Of a stretch of 11,308 nt of DNA, positions 1-6,023 are shown piece by piece (within the stretch, counting starts at the first letter, position 1; every line of letters begins with the position of its first letter). The notes beneath the pieces are model-generated. The model saw only the letters and a list, made by a program, of their open reading frames with translations. It was not told where the DNA came from and made no database searches. The DNA comes from Accumulibacter sp. (GTDB lineage Bacteria; Pseudomonadota; Gammaproteobacteria; Burkholderiales; Rhodocyclaceae), in assembly GCA_003538495.1 (NCBI GenBank), contig DPSD01000658.1, forward strand, positions 1-11,308, given 5' to 3'. A program made the position numbers and the translations under genes.

Positions 1-133
1 CCTCGCCTCTCCAACGCTCCAATGTTGTCACCGAGATCCCTACTTCTTGCGACAAGGTACCTATCGCCAGACTCTCCGGCGGCAGCAACCTCGCCACCAC
101 TCGATCCTTCATCGCTTGTCCGTATCGTGCCAT
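1..133 (-). CDS. Transposase N-terminus (IS3-type OrfA-like), partial
   Basis: Reading leftward from the ATG at 133-131 gives 44 residues beginning MARYGQAMKDRVVARLLPPE and continuing through LSQEVGISVTTLERWRGE before the window ends. The basic start, the LLPPE segment and the helix-turn-helix (about residues 26-42, with the ISVTTLERW recognition helix) are typical of OrfA-type transposases of the IS3 group and its relatives. This domain binds the element's own ends. A good Shine-Dalgarno (GAGG, 7 nt upstream of the ATG) supports the start. The gene is cut by the window edge, so the rest, including any DDE catalytic orf, cannot be seen. The exact IS family is inferred from the N-terminus only. 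Confidence 0.8.
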   Translation of the reverse strand, partial: MARYGQAMKDRVVARLLPPESLAIGTLSQEVGISVTTLERWRGE

Positions 134-196
134 TTCGTTACCTCGCTATCGCCCCCAAGTTTCAGATTCTATCGAGGCGACAACTACTCTGACACA
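1..196 (-). mobile_element. End of an insertion sequence (partial)
   Basis: The transposase start at 133 is followed outward by about 60 bases without coding potential. These probably hold the left end of the element. Reading toward the gene, a TGTCAGAGTAG-like end begins near 194-196 (plus strand ...CTACTCTGACACA). Elements of this type usually end TG...CA, so the junction with host DNA is placed at about 194-196. The opposite end and the target duplication lie outside the window, so the boundary is an estimate. The element sits about 90 bases upstream of the control region of the PEP-CTERM gene. Confidence 0.5.
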
Positions 197-287
197 GGGG
201 GGTTGGCTTCGCACGGCTGCCTCGTGGCTTGGTTTCGTTCGTCCATCGGTCACCCCGTCGACCGTGGCTCAATTCCCCGAACCGCAA

Positions 288-310
288 AACTGTCGACTAA
301 TTTTACAGTT
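288..310. promoter_or_regulatory. Upstream inverted repeat, probable activator site of the PEP-CTERM gene
   Basis: AACTGT at 288-293 and its exact reverse complement ACAGTT at 305-310 are separated by 11 bases. The inner part (TGTCGA...TTTTACA) is AT-rich in a GC-rich genome. It lies 61-83 bases upstream of the sigma-54 element, or about 87-109 before the expected start of transcription, the usual place for a bacterial enhancer-binding protein dimer. In exosortase-bearing bacteria many PEP-CTERM genes are sigma-54 dependent and under the PrsK/PrsR two-component system. PrsR is therefore the natural candidate, but that link is inference. Confidence 0.55.
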
Positions 311-314
311 CAGC

Positions 315-336
315 GTTTGTTGCCTCAGGCACAAAC
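315..336. repeat. Imperfect inverted repeat (bulged) between activator site and promoter
   Basis: GTTTGT-T-GCCT, then C, then AGGC-ACAAAC: the arms match over ten bases with one extra T in the left arm. It lies between the AACTGT/ACAGTT repeat and the sigma-54 promoter. There is no T-tract after it, so it does not look like a terminator. It could be a second protein-binding site or the end of an upstream transcript. Confidence 0.35.
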
Positions 337-370
337 AATAGCCTATTGATTTAAATATCATGATGTAACT

Positions 371-386
371 TGGCACGGTTAGTGCT
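371..386 (+). promoter_or_regulatory. Sigma-54 (RpoN) promoter of the PEP-CTERM gene
   Basis: TGGCACGGTTAGTGCT matches the consensus TGGCACG-N4-TTGC(A/T) at all but one position. The invariant GG (372-373) and GC (384-385) are exactly 12 bases apart, as required for the -24/-12 elements. Transcription would begin near 397, leaving a leader of about 70 bases before the ATG at 469. Sigma-54 promoters need an AAA+ activator bound upstream, which fits the inverted repeat at 288-310. Confidence 0.85.
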
Positions 387-468
387 CGTAAGTTCATCGT
401 TACCTGTACCACGACAGAAGAGCCCTCGCCGGGTTCGCCACCAACACCATACTACTGAATGGATCGCC

Positions 469-1140
469 ATGAAAAACCTACAGATGGGCTCCGGCGGAAT
501 CGCTGGCGCAGCGCTTTCGCTGTTTCTGCTGACTACTCCCGCGCACGCAAACCTGATTGTAAACGGCAGCTTTGAAGCTTCTCCGTTCACTGCGAACGGC
601 AACTACGAACTTGGTCTCACGGACAGCGACGTTCCGGGATGGCACATTCCCGCCAGCAACGGGATCTATCCGTGGGGCCTCCAGGACGGCGCGTTCGGTG
701 CGTTCACGCCGTTCGGCAATCAATGGGTTGTTCTGGGGCTGCACAACCCGAAGACCGAGTACTCGATCGAGCAAACCTTGAACGGTCTGATTGTCGGGAA
801 TACCTACAACGTGAGCTTCGCCATCGCCAGTGAACTGGACTGCTGTGCTCAGCTCGAACTCTCGTTCACGGGTTCATCGACCGCCGCCTCGATCTTTACG
901 GCGCCAAACTCGGGTTCGTACTGGACGGACTGGGCGACGTTCAATACGAACTTTGTCGCAACCAACAGTTCGGTGACCTTGAACTTCAAGAATCACAATC
1001 CGACGACCGGCGCAGGCTACGACCTCGGGCTCGACAACGTGGCGGTGGAAGGAGCGGCATCCGTTCCGGAACCCGGCGTCCTAGCGCTTCTCGGCCTTGG
1101 TCTTGTCGGTTTCGCAGCCTCTCGTCGTCGCCAGCAGTAG
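469..1140 (+). CDS. PEP-CTERM sorting-domain exported protein
   Basis: A 223-residue exported protein. Residues 1-27 form a signal peptide: MKNLQ, a hydrophobic core GAALSLFLLTTP, and cleavage after AHA. The mature part starts NLIVNGSFE, the usual opening of the DUF642/CBM-like beta-sandwich found in many PEP-CTERM proteins, and closes with the GLDNVAV strand near 187-193. The tail is a textbook PEP-CTERM signal: VPEP at 199-202, a hydrophobic helix at about 203-217, then RRRQQ. Such tails are recognised by exosortase (EpsH/XrtA), which cleaves the protein as it crosses the membrane and so links it to extracellular polysaccharide or floc matrix. No exosortase gene is in the window. The ATG at 469 is preferred over the in-frame ATG at 370 because it starts the signal peptide and 370 lies inside the promoter. 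Base composition is less GC-rich than the neighbours. A double cysteine lies at 125-126. The ligand is unknown. Confidence 0.92.
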   Translation: MKNLQMGSGGIAGAALSLFLLTTPAHANLIVNGSFEASPFTANGNYELGLTDSDVPGWHIPASNGIYPWGLQDGAFGAFTPFGNQWVVLGLHNPKTEYSIEQTLNGLIVGNTYNVSFAIASELDCCAQLELSFTGSSTAASIFTAPNSGSYWTDWATFNTNFVATNSSVTLNFKNHNPTTGAGYDLGLDNVAVEGAASVPEPGVLALLGLGLVGFAASRRRQQ

Positions 1141-1152
1141 TTGGTTTCCAAA

Positions 1153-1166
1153 GCCCGCATGCGGGC
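1153..1166. repeat. Short perfect palindrome after the PEP-CTERM gene
   Basis: GCCCGCATGCGGGC is fully self-complementary and lies 12 bases after the stop codon. It can form a five-pair stem with a CATG loop. No U-tract follows, so at most it assists 3'-end processing; the stronger hairpin at 1215-1245 is the likely terminator. Confidence 0.4.
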
Positions 1167-1214
1167 CAACGACGCGGGAGATTGCGGTTTGTTCTTCTGC
1201 TGAGCACTGGTGTC

Positions 1215-1245
1215 ACGACAGCCCCGCTTCGGCGGGGTTTGTCGT
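1215..1245 (+). terminator. Hairpin terminator of the PEP-CTERM transcript
   Basis: ACGACA-GCCCCGC-TTCG-GCGGGG-TT-TGTCGT. A seven-pair GC core closed by a stable TTCG loop is extended by a second complementary segment, ACGACA/TGTCGT. On the plus strand the core is followed directly by TTT. It could also limit leftward read-through from the hydrolase gene at 1464-2096, although the U-tract on that side is poor. Confidence 0.75.
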
Positions 1246-1463
1246 TGGTGAAGATGAAGATCGGCGGACTCGTGGCCAGGCGCTCTGATCATGACCGCCG
1301 TGATGAGCGATAGGGCATCGACGCGCAGGCGGCAGGGCATCGGATGCCGTCGATGACCATCGATATTCGGGAGCATGGCGCGACGACCGGGATGCCGGTA
1401 AGCGTTTGTCCGCCGTGATGGCGTGACTTCGACCGCCAGACGAGCAGCGGTGGCCCGCTGCGA
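1246..1463. other. Intergenic stretch without a recognisable gene
   Basis: About 218 bases between the terminator and the stop codon of the YcbL-type gene. No reading frame with a good start and ribosome site was found, and no protein was recognised. A short direct repeat, AGGGCATCG, occurs at 1312-1320 and 1334-1342. The minus-strand frames are open but look like noise or a decayed gene. Confidence 0.4.
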
Positions 1464-2096
1464 CTAGTCGCCGCAGAAGGGATTGCTGCGCCGCTCGGCA
1501 CCGAAGGTGGATAGAGGTCCGTGCCCCGGCAAAAAGGTCACGTCGTCGCCGAGCGGCCACAGGCGCTGGCGAATCGACGAGATCAGGGTGTCGAAATCGC
1601 CTTTCGGGAAGTCGGTGCGACCGATGGATCCCTGGAACAGCACGTCGCCGACGACCGCCAGACGGTCCGCCCGGCTGAAGAAGACGATATGTCCGGGCGT
1701 ATGCCCCGGGCAATGAAGGACGTCCATCTCGACCTTGCCGAAATGCACCGTATCGCCGTGCTCGAGCCAGCGATCCGGGGTGAAAGCGCGCACTTCCGGG
1801 AAGCCGAACATCCGGCTCTGCGCCGGCATGCCGTCGATCCAGAACTGATCTTCGCGCTGCGGCCCTTCGATCGGCAAGGACAACCGTGCCGCTAGCTCGG
1901 CGACTGCTCCGGCATGATCAATATGACCATGGGTGACCAGGATCTTCTCGAGGACCACGCCTTTGCTCTCGACCGCGCGCAGGATGCGAGCGACGTCACC
2001 ACCCGGATCGACAACGGCGGCACGCATGCTTTGTTCGCACCACAAGAGACTGCAGTTCTGCAAGAAGGGAGTCACCGGAATGATCTGGTATTTCAT
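1464..2096 (-). CDS. ycbL: YcbL-type metallo-beta-lactamase-fold hydrolase (glyoxalase II-like)
   Basis: A 210-residue cytosolic protein matching the E. coli YcbL family along its whole length, from the start [20 protein letters not shown] to the end [17 protein letters not shown]. Metal ligands are all visible: THGHIDH at 55-61 (H56, H58, D60, H61), GHTPGH with H132, GD at 150-151 with D151, and GHG with H192. These would hold two zinc or iron ions. YcbL relatives are type II glyoxalase-like thioester hydrolases, splitting acylglutathione such as S-lactoylglutathione. The physiological substrate is uncertain, since the family is shorter than classical GloB and lacks its C-terminal helical domain. 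The ATG at 2096 is chosen because it aligns with the family start, although no strong Shine-Dalgarno precedes it. It has its own predicted promoter (2136-2144) and appears monocistronic. Confidence 0.9.
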   Translation of the reverse strand: MKYQIIPVTPFLQNCSLLWCEQSMRAAVVDPGGDVARILRAVESKGVVLEKILVTHGHIDHAGAVAELAARLSLPIEGPQREDQFWIDGMPAQSRMFGFPEVRAFTPDRWLEHGDTVHFGKVEMDVLHCPGHTPGHIVFFSRADRLAVVGDVLFQGSIGRTDFPKGDFDTLISSIRQRLWPLGDDVTFLPGHGPLSTFGAERRSNPFCGD

Positions 2097-2135
2097 GGGC
2101 AAGGGTCGTCGGGCCAGCGGTTGCGAAGAGCGCGC

Positions 2136-2144
2136 AGTATAGCA
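2136..2144 (-). promoter_or_regulatory. Extended -10 promoter of the YcbL-type gene
   Basis: Read on the minus strand this is TGCTATACT, a perfect extended -10 (TGnTATAnT pattern) in an otherwise GC-rich stretch. No clear -35 is found 17 bases away, which is common for extended -10 promoters. Transcription would start near 2129, about 33 bases before the ATG. Confidence 0.5.
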
Positions 2145-2333
2145 GAGCAATATTCGGCGCCGCGGTTCGGCAGTCGTCGCGTAGCGCGTTTCCAGCGCTG
2201 GGCACGGGCGACGTCTTGCGCTGGTGGGTGGTCGTCAGCCGAACAGGCGACCAGCACCAGCTTTGCCCATTCGCCAGGTCAGTCACGACGCGGGCCGGGC
2301 CAGCGCTGCTCAGCTACACCCGGCGCCAGCGCC

Positions 2334-2567
2334 TTACTTCAGCGCCGATATCGGAGCGCCAAAGTTGATGTGGAAGACCTGGCCGTCGATCACCAGCGCC
2401 GGAACCGATTGCACGCCGACGGTCTCGGCCTCGGCGACGCGGCCGGATTGTTCACCGAGATGCACTATTTCGACCTGATAACAGGTCGGATCGAGCGCCA
2501 GTGCGACGCGCTGCTCGGCGGCGACGCAGACCGGGCAGCCGGCGTGGTAGAAGATGGCATTGCTCAT
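2334..2567 (-). CDS. Small thioredoxin/glutaredoxin-like protein (CPVC)
   Basis: A 77-residue protein with the core of the thioredoxin fold. It has a first strand AIFYHAG, the active-site dithiol C11-P-V-C14 at the start of the first helix, a middle strand QVEIVHLG, and the cis-proline segment SVPALVIDG (P56) followed by the last hairpin. It is the size of the smallest glutaredoxin/NrdH-like proteins. There is no signal peptide, so it should act in the cytosol as a dithiol reductant or thiol sensor. The partner is unknown. CPVC is not the standard CPYC or CGPC, so naming it glutaredoxin or thioredoxin is tentative. AGAGGAG about 7 bases before the ATG is the strongest ribosome site in this part of the window. 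The gene is divergent from the MarR-type regulator, and palindrome 2599-2617 overlaps its predicted start of transcription. Confidence 0.85.
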   Translation of the reverse strand: MSNAIFYHAGCPVCVAAEQRVALALDPTCYQVEIVHLGEQSGRVAEAETVGVQSVPALVIDGQVFHINFGAPISALK

Positions 2568-2598
2568 GGCAAACTCCTCTGGATGATTGGATGGCTTT

Positions 2599-2617
2599 AT
2601 GCATCGAGTCGATGCAT
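2599..2617. promoter_or_regulatory. Operator 1 (perfect 19-bp palindrome), probable MarR site
   Basis: ATGCATCGAGTCGATGCAT is a perfect palindrome around G2608. It covers the expected transcription start of the thioredoxin-like gene (near 2615). The size and symmetry fit a MarR-type dimer site. Its sequence recurs at 2655-2673, 56 bases away centre to centre. Confidence 0.7.
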
Positions 2618-2621
2618 TTTA

Positions 2622-2651
2622 ACTGTAGCGTCTCCCAGCGGTGCTTGTCAA
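2622..2651 (-). promoter_or_regulatory. Predicted sigma-70 promoter of the thioredoxin-like gene
   Basis: On the minus strand a perfect -35 TTGACA (2651-2646) is followed after 18 bases by TACAGT (2627-2622) as the -10. Its -35 overlaps the -35 of the opposite promoter. A TAAAAT further on (2621-2616) is a better -10 by sequence but lies 24 bases from the -35. Confidence 0.45.
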
Positions 2652-2674
2652 CAAATGCATCGAAACGATACATT
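2645..2674 (+). promoter_or_regulatory. Predicted sigma-70 promoter of the MarR-type gene
   Basis: TTGTCA (2645-2650), an 18-base spacer and TACATT (2669-2674). The expected transcription start is at or next to A2681, the first base of the start codon, so the message may be leaderless. Operator 2 covers the spacer and -10, which would allow autorepression. Confidence 0.45.
2655..2673. promoter_or_regulatory. Operator 2 (imperfect palindrome), probable MarR site
   Basis: ATGCATCGAAACGATACAT repeats operator 1 with the left half unchanged (ATGCATCGA) and two changes in the right half. It ends 7 bases before the regulator's start codon and overlaps its predicted -10. The shared half-site ATG(C/T)ATCG is the likely recognition sequence. 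Confidence 0.68.
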
Positions 2675-2680
2675 ATTGCA

Positions 2681-3256
2681 ATGACGCAGACCGTATACAT
2701 TCTCGAACGCCTGGCCGCGGTGATTCACCAACTGGTCCGCGCGGATGCGGCCGGTCACGGCTTGTTGCCGGTGCATATGCAGGTCTTGAGCTTTCTCGCC
2801 CAGGCCAATCGTTACAGCGACCTGCCGATTGCGGTGGCCGACTACCTGCGCATCACGCGCGGGACTGTTTCGCAAACCTTGAGCCTGCTCGAGCGCAAGG
2901 GGTTGATCAGCAAGAAAGCTGATCCGCAGCACGGCAAGCGCATTCATCTGACCCTGACCGCTGACGGAGCAGAGGTCCTGGCTGCCGGTTGGGCCTATCG
3001 GCTTGATCAGGCTCTGCTGGCGTCGGGCAGTGACGCGCAGTCCTTCGCTGACGATCTGCGCAGCGTGCTGGGCACCTTGCAGGGGCTCAACGGCCACCAG
3101 GCCTTTGGTCAATGCCGGCAGTGCGCCCATTTCCTGAGTGGCGACGCGGGTCACCGCTGCGGCCTCACCGGTGAAGCGCTGGCGACCGACCAGACGATCA
3201 AGCTCTGCCGCGAGTGGGCCCGCGAGAAACCCGGCACTGCCAGCGGCGCCACTTGA
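2681..3256 (+). CDS. MarR-family regulator with C-terminal four-cysteine cluster
   Basis: A 191-residue MarR-type winged-helix regulator. Residues 1-45 are the dimerisation helices. The DNA-binding part runs about 48-95, with recognition helix TRGTVSQTLSLLERKGLI (59-76) and the wing around KADPQHGKRIHLTLT. An extra tail of about 50 residues follows the usual fold and carries C145-x2-C148-x11-C160-x15-C176, a spacing able to hold zinc or an iron-sulphur cluster. Together with the divergent dithiol protein this suggests a thiol, redox or metal cue; the ligand is inferred. The ATG at 2681 is chosen because the upstream frame carries no protein-like sequence and the MarR fold begins here. No Shine-Dalgarno precedes it. 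It likely represses itself and the divergent gene through the two palindromes. The kinase gene starts 73 bases downstream on the same strand and may share the transcript. Confidence 0.88.
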   Translation: MTQTVYILERLAAVIHQLVRADAAGHGLLPVHMQVLSFLAQANRYSDLPIAVADYLRITRGTVSQTLSLLERKGLISKKADPQHGKRIHLTLTADGAEVLAAGWAYRLDQALLASGSDAQSFADDLRSVLGTLQGLNGHQAFGQCRQCAHFLSGDAGHRCGLTGEALATDQTIKLCREWAREKPGTASGAT

Positions 3257-3329
3257 AGTCGATGTCTGGCCATGTCCACCTTCTGCCGACCACGCCGGTC
3301 GCCGCCGTGCGCGTACGCGAGGCCGCCGC

Positions 3330-4784
3330 GTGCGCTTGATCGGACCGCGGTCAATCACCTTCCGGCTGACCTTGCTCTTCGCATCGGCGGCGGTGGCTGT
3401 CTTGCTGCTGCTCGGCTTCCTGATCGGCCACTCGCTCGAGCGGCATTTCGAGGAGCAGGACATGGAGGTGCTGGCCGGCAAGCTGCAACTGGCGCAGCAC
3501 GCCCTCGAAAAGGTGCGATCCGGCGCCGAACTGGATCGTCTTGGGCAACAGCTCGACGATTCGCTGGTCGGACACGCGGGCCTGTCGGTGACCGTTATCG
3601 GTCCGGCGGGACAGACGCTGTTTGCCTCCCACGGCGCCGATTTCCCGCCGGCATTGCTCGCGCGACGCACGCCGCCAGAATCGCGTGGCCCGAGCGTCTG
3701 GACGAGCAGCCAGGGACAACCGCTGCGCGGTGTTTCGGCCGCGGTGCCAACGGGGATCGCCGGCGCGCCTCCGGCAGTCGTTGCGGTGGCCGTTGATATC
3801 TCGCACCATCAGCATTTCATGGCTTCGTTCCGAACGACGCTGTGGTCATTCGTCATACTCGCGGCGCTGTTGACCGGCTTCCTCGGCTGGATTGCGGTTC
3901 GCCGCGGGCTCGCACCGCTGCAGGCGATCACCAGCCAGGCCGCCGGGATTACCGCCCAGCGACTCGATTGGCGGCTGCCTGCCGAGTCGGTGCCGGTCGA
4001 ACTGGCGGAACTGGTGCTGACGCTGAACGAGATGCTGGCCCGGCTCGAAGACTCATTCCGGCGATTGTCCGATTTCTCGTCCGACCTGGCGCACGAACTG
4101 CGCACGCCGGTGAGCAATCTGCTCACGCAAACGCAGGTAACGCTGGCGAAGGACCGGACCTTGGACGAGTACCGGGACATCCTGGCTTCGAATACCGAGG
4201 AGTTCGAGTTTCTCGCGCGGATGATCGCCGACATGCTGTTCCTGGCGAAGTCGGAAAACGGCCTGATCGTGCCCCATCGGGAAGCGGTCGACCTGGCCGC
4301 TGAAGTCGGCCGCTTGCTGGAGTTCTACGAGATCCTGGCCGACGAGAAACAGCTCGAGCTGAGTTGCTCGGGCAGCGGCGTCGTTATTGGCGACCGGCCG
4401 ATGTTGCGGCGGGCGATCAGCAATCTGTTGTCCAACGCCGTTCGCCACACGCCCGTCGGGGGAAGGATCGCGGTGCAGATCGACGACGGTCACGCCATCG
4501 CCAGCTTGTCGACCAAGCGGCCGCTGCTGAAACTTGCGGTGGAAAACACCGGTTCCGGAATTCCGGCCGAACATCTGGCTCGCCTCTTCGACCGCTTCTA
4601 TCGCGTCGACGCGTCGCGCCAGCACCTTGGCGATGGCGCCGGCCTCGGCCTGGCGATCACCCGTTCGATTCTGCGTGCGCATGGTGGCGAGGTATCGGTT
4701 TTTTCGGAGCGTGGGCTGACCCGCTTCGAGCTGCAGCTGCCGTGCGCGCCGCCTTGCGGCGATCAGCATGTTGACCAGGCCTGA
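3330..4784 (+). CDS. Sensor histidine kinase, CusS/CopS-like, orphan
   Basis: A 484-residue inner-membrane kinase. Parts in order: transmembrane helix 1 (about 9-33), a periplasmic sensor region (about 34-168) ending in the histidine-rich SHHQH, transmembrane helix 2 (169-190), a HAMP linker (about 191-245), the H-box SDLAHELRTP with phospho-acceptor H255, the N-box around N369 (NLLSNAVRHTP), G1 (ENTGSGIP near 405-412), the F-box FDRFYR, and G2 (GDGAGLGLAI, 434-443). All catalytic boxes are intact. Length and layout resemble heavy-metal sensors of the CusS/CopS group, so copper or silver sensing is a reasonable but unproven guess. The GTG at 3330 is chosen: GAGG lies 7 bases before it and transmembrane helix 1 follows directly. 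A longer frame from the ATG at 3138 would overlap the MarR gene and add 64 unlikely arginine-rich residues. CusS genes usually follow a CusR response regulator; here the preceding gene is the MarR type, so the partner must lie elsewhere. Confidence 0.88.
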   Translation: MRLIGPRSITFRLTLLFASAAVAVLLLLGFLIGHSLERHFEEQDMEVLAGKLQLAQHALEKVRSGAELDRLGQQLDDSLVGHAGLSVTVIGPAGQTLFASHGADFPPALLARRTPPESRGPSVWTSSQGQPLRGVSAAVPTGIAGAPPAVVAVAVDISHHQHFMASFRTTLWSFVILAALLTGFLGWIAVRRGLAPLQAITSQAAGITAQRLDWRLPAESVPVELAELVLTLNEMLARLEDSFRRLSDFSSDLAHELRTPVSNLLTQTQVTLAKDRTLDEYRDILASNTEEFEFLARMIADMLFLAKSENGLIVPHREAVDLAAEVGRLLEFYEILADEKQLELSCSGSGVVIGDRPMLRRAISNLLSNAVRHTPVGGRIAVQIDDGHAIASLSTKRPLLKLAVENTGSGIPAEHLARLFDRFYRVDASRQHLGDGAGLGLAITRSILRAHGGEVSVFSERGLTRFELQLPCAPPCGDQHVDQA

Positions 4785-4823
4785 CGCAGGGGGCATGCTG
4801 ACGGCGCGGCAGAGAACCCTGCG
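4785..4823. repeat. Inverted repeat between kinase and metalloprotease genes
   Basis: CGCAGGG (4785-4791) and CCCTGCG (4817-4823) are perfect arms of seven bases separated by 25 bases, starting directly after the kinase stop codon. No T-run follows, so it is not a classical terminator. It could attenuate read-through or bind a regulator of the protease gene. Confidence 0.35.
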
Positions 4824-4885
4824 CTTCAGCTGGCAGAGGCGCTGCGACTGGCGCTGTCCTCAATCGATCAAGACAGGAGAACGAA

Positions 4886-6016
4886 ATGCCGAAAGCACCT
4901 AAAGCTGCAGTTTCCGAACCAGCGTCTTCACCAGCGTTCCCAGCCGCTCCCGGCGAAGCCCCGGCCTTGCGCTATTGCTGCCAGCCGGTCCAGTATCCGC
5001 GGCAGTTCGATCCCGCAGTCGATGCGCTGCGCTCACGGGCGATACTGGCCGGTGGCAAGAAGTGGGTCAATGGAACGCAACTGACGTTCTGCTGCTACAA
5101 GGCCGGCGATGCCGTTCCCGACGCCTGGAAGGGCAAGGCAGCCGACATTGAAGAAGTGCGGCAGGCTTTTCAGAGCTGGTTCAAGTTGGGCATAGGCATC
5201 AGTTTCAAGGAACTGGCGCGTCCAGAGGATGCCACGATCCGGATCGGTTTCGACCCGGGGGGCGGCTCGTGGTCGTACGTCGGGCGCGATAACCTCAATA
5301 TTCGAGACCCCTTCCAGCGCACCATGAATTTCGGCTGGGCGCTCAATACCCCGTACGGCCGCGATACCGCGATGCACGAAATCGGTCATGCGCTGGGTCT
5401 GGAGCACGAGCACCAGAATCCGTTCGCCGGCATTTCCTGGGATACCGATGCCGTGCGCCGCTATTTCCAGGGCCCGCCCAACAACTGGGATGCGCAGACC
5501 ATCGACTGGAATATCCTGCGCAAGATCAGTCCCGCAGAAGTGAAAGGGACCAATTGGGATCCCGACTCGGTGATGGAATACGCTTTCGGCCCGGGTCTGA
5601 TCACCGAGCCGGCGGCGTACCGCGGCGGCCTGCAGCCCAAGGGCGGGCTCTCGGCGGCGGACAAGGCGTGGATTGTCGTGTCGTATCCGGGGGTCGGGCC
5701 GACGCAGGAGATTCCGGCCCTGGAAGTCGGGCTGTCGCAAAAGCTGGCGATCAAGGCTGGCGAGACACGGGTCTTCAATTTCACGCCGACCCGAACGCGG
5801 ACCTACAGCATTGCCACCTTCGGCAGTGCCGACACCCTGATGGTGCTGTTCGAGGTCAGGACCGCAGGCAATGTGCAGATTGCCGGCGACGATGACAGCG
5901 GTACCGACCGCAACGCAAGAATCGACCTGCGCCTGATCAGCGGTCGCCGCTATCAGATCGGCATCCGCCTGTACTACGCGCAAATGGCCGCGGAAACGGC
6001 GGTGATGGTCTGGTGA
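4886..6016 (+). CDS. Astacin-like (M12A-type) zinc metalloprotease with C-terminal PPC-like domain
   Basis: A 376-residue predicted zinc endopeptidase. HEIGHALGLEHEHQNP at 164-179 gives the metzincin site: zinc ligands H164, H168 and H174 with general base E165. SVMEY (228-232) is the Met-turn with M230 and the astacin-type tyrosine Y232. The stretch between (YFQGPPNNWD, then NIL) and the LSAADKAWI segment match bacterial M12A-type proteins. From about 280 to the end a beta-rich segment with AGETRVFNFTP and DDDSGTDRNARIDL resembles a bacterial pre-peptidase C-terminal (PPC) domain. The N-terminus (MPKAPKAAVSEPASSPAFPA) is proline/alanine-rich and not a signal peptide, which is odd for this normally secreted family. 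Cysteine pairs lie at 31-32 and 69-70. AGGAG sits about 7 bases before the ATG, so the start is well supported. It is followed 7 bases later by the alpha/beta hydrolase, suggesting one operon. Confidence 0.85.
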   Translation: MPKAPKAAVSEPASSPAFPAAPGEAPALRYCCQPVQYPRQFDPAVDALRSRAILAGGKKWVNGTQLTFCCYKAGDAVPDAWKGKAADIEEVRQAFQSWFKLGIGISFKELARPEDATIRIGFDPGGGSWSYVGRDNLNIRDPFQRTMNFGWALNTPYGRDTAMHEIGHALGLEHEHQNPFAGISWDTDAVRRYFQGPPNNWDAQTIDWNILRKISPAEVKGTNWDPDSVMEYAFGPGLITEPAAYRGGLQPKGGLSAADKAWIVVSYPGVGPTQEIPALEVGLSQKLAIKAGETRVFNFTPTRTRTYSIATFGSADTLMVLFEVRTAGNVQIAGDDDSGTDRNARIDLRLISGRRYQIGIRLYYAQMAAETAVMVW

Positions 6017-6023
6017 GAGCGGG

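Noticed and set aside
47..349. Plus-strand frame of 100 residues
   Set aside because: It runs antisense to the transposase start and then across the IS end and control region; composition is not protein-like.
1153..1245. Possible CRISPR-like or tandem repeat array from the two palindromes
   Set aside because: The hairpins are unrelated to each other and not repeated; no spaced direct repeats exist in the window.
1017..1376. Minus-strand frame after the PEP-CTERM gene
   Set aside because: It runs through the terminator hairpin and is antisense to the PEP-CTERM 3' end; no recognisable protein.
2097..2150. 18-residue upstream extension of the YcbL-type protein
   Set aside because: Would start from a non-ATG codon upstream of the predicted extended -10 element; family members begin at MKYQII/MNYRII.
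3138..3329. Upstream extension of the kinase to an ATG at 3138
   Set aside because: It would overlap 119 bases of the MarR gene and add 64 arginine-rich residues ahead of the first transmembrane helix; GTG 3330 has a proper ribosome site.
2648..3670. 340-residue minus-strand open frame
   Set aside because: Antisense to the MarR and kinase genes; serine/arginine-rich with no domain.
5033..5983. 316-residue minus-strand open frame
   Set aside because: Antisense to the metalloprotease, whose zinc site and Met-turn establish the coding strand.
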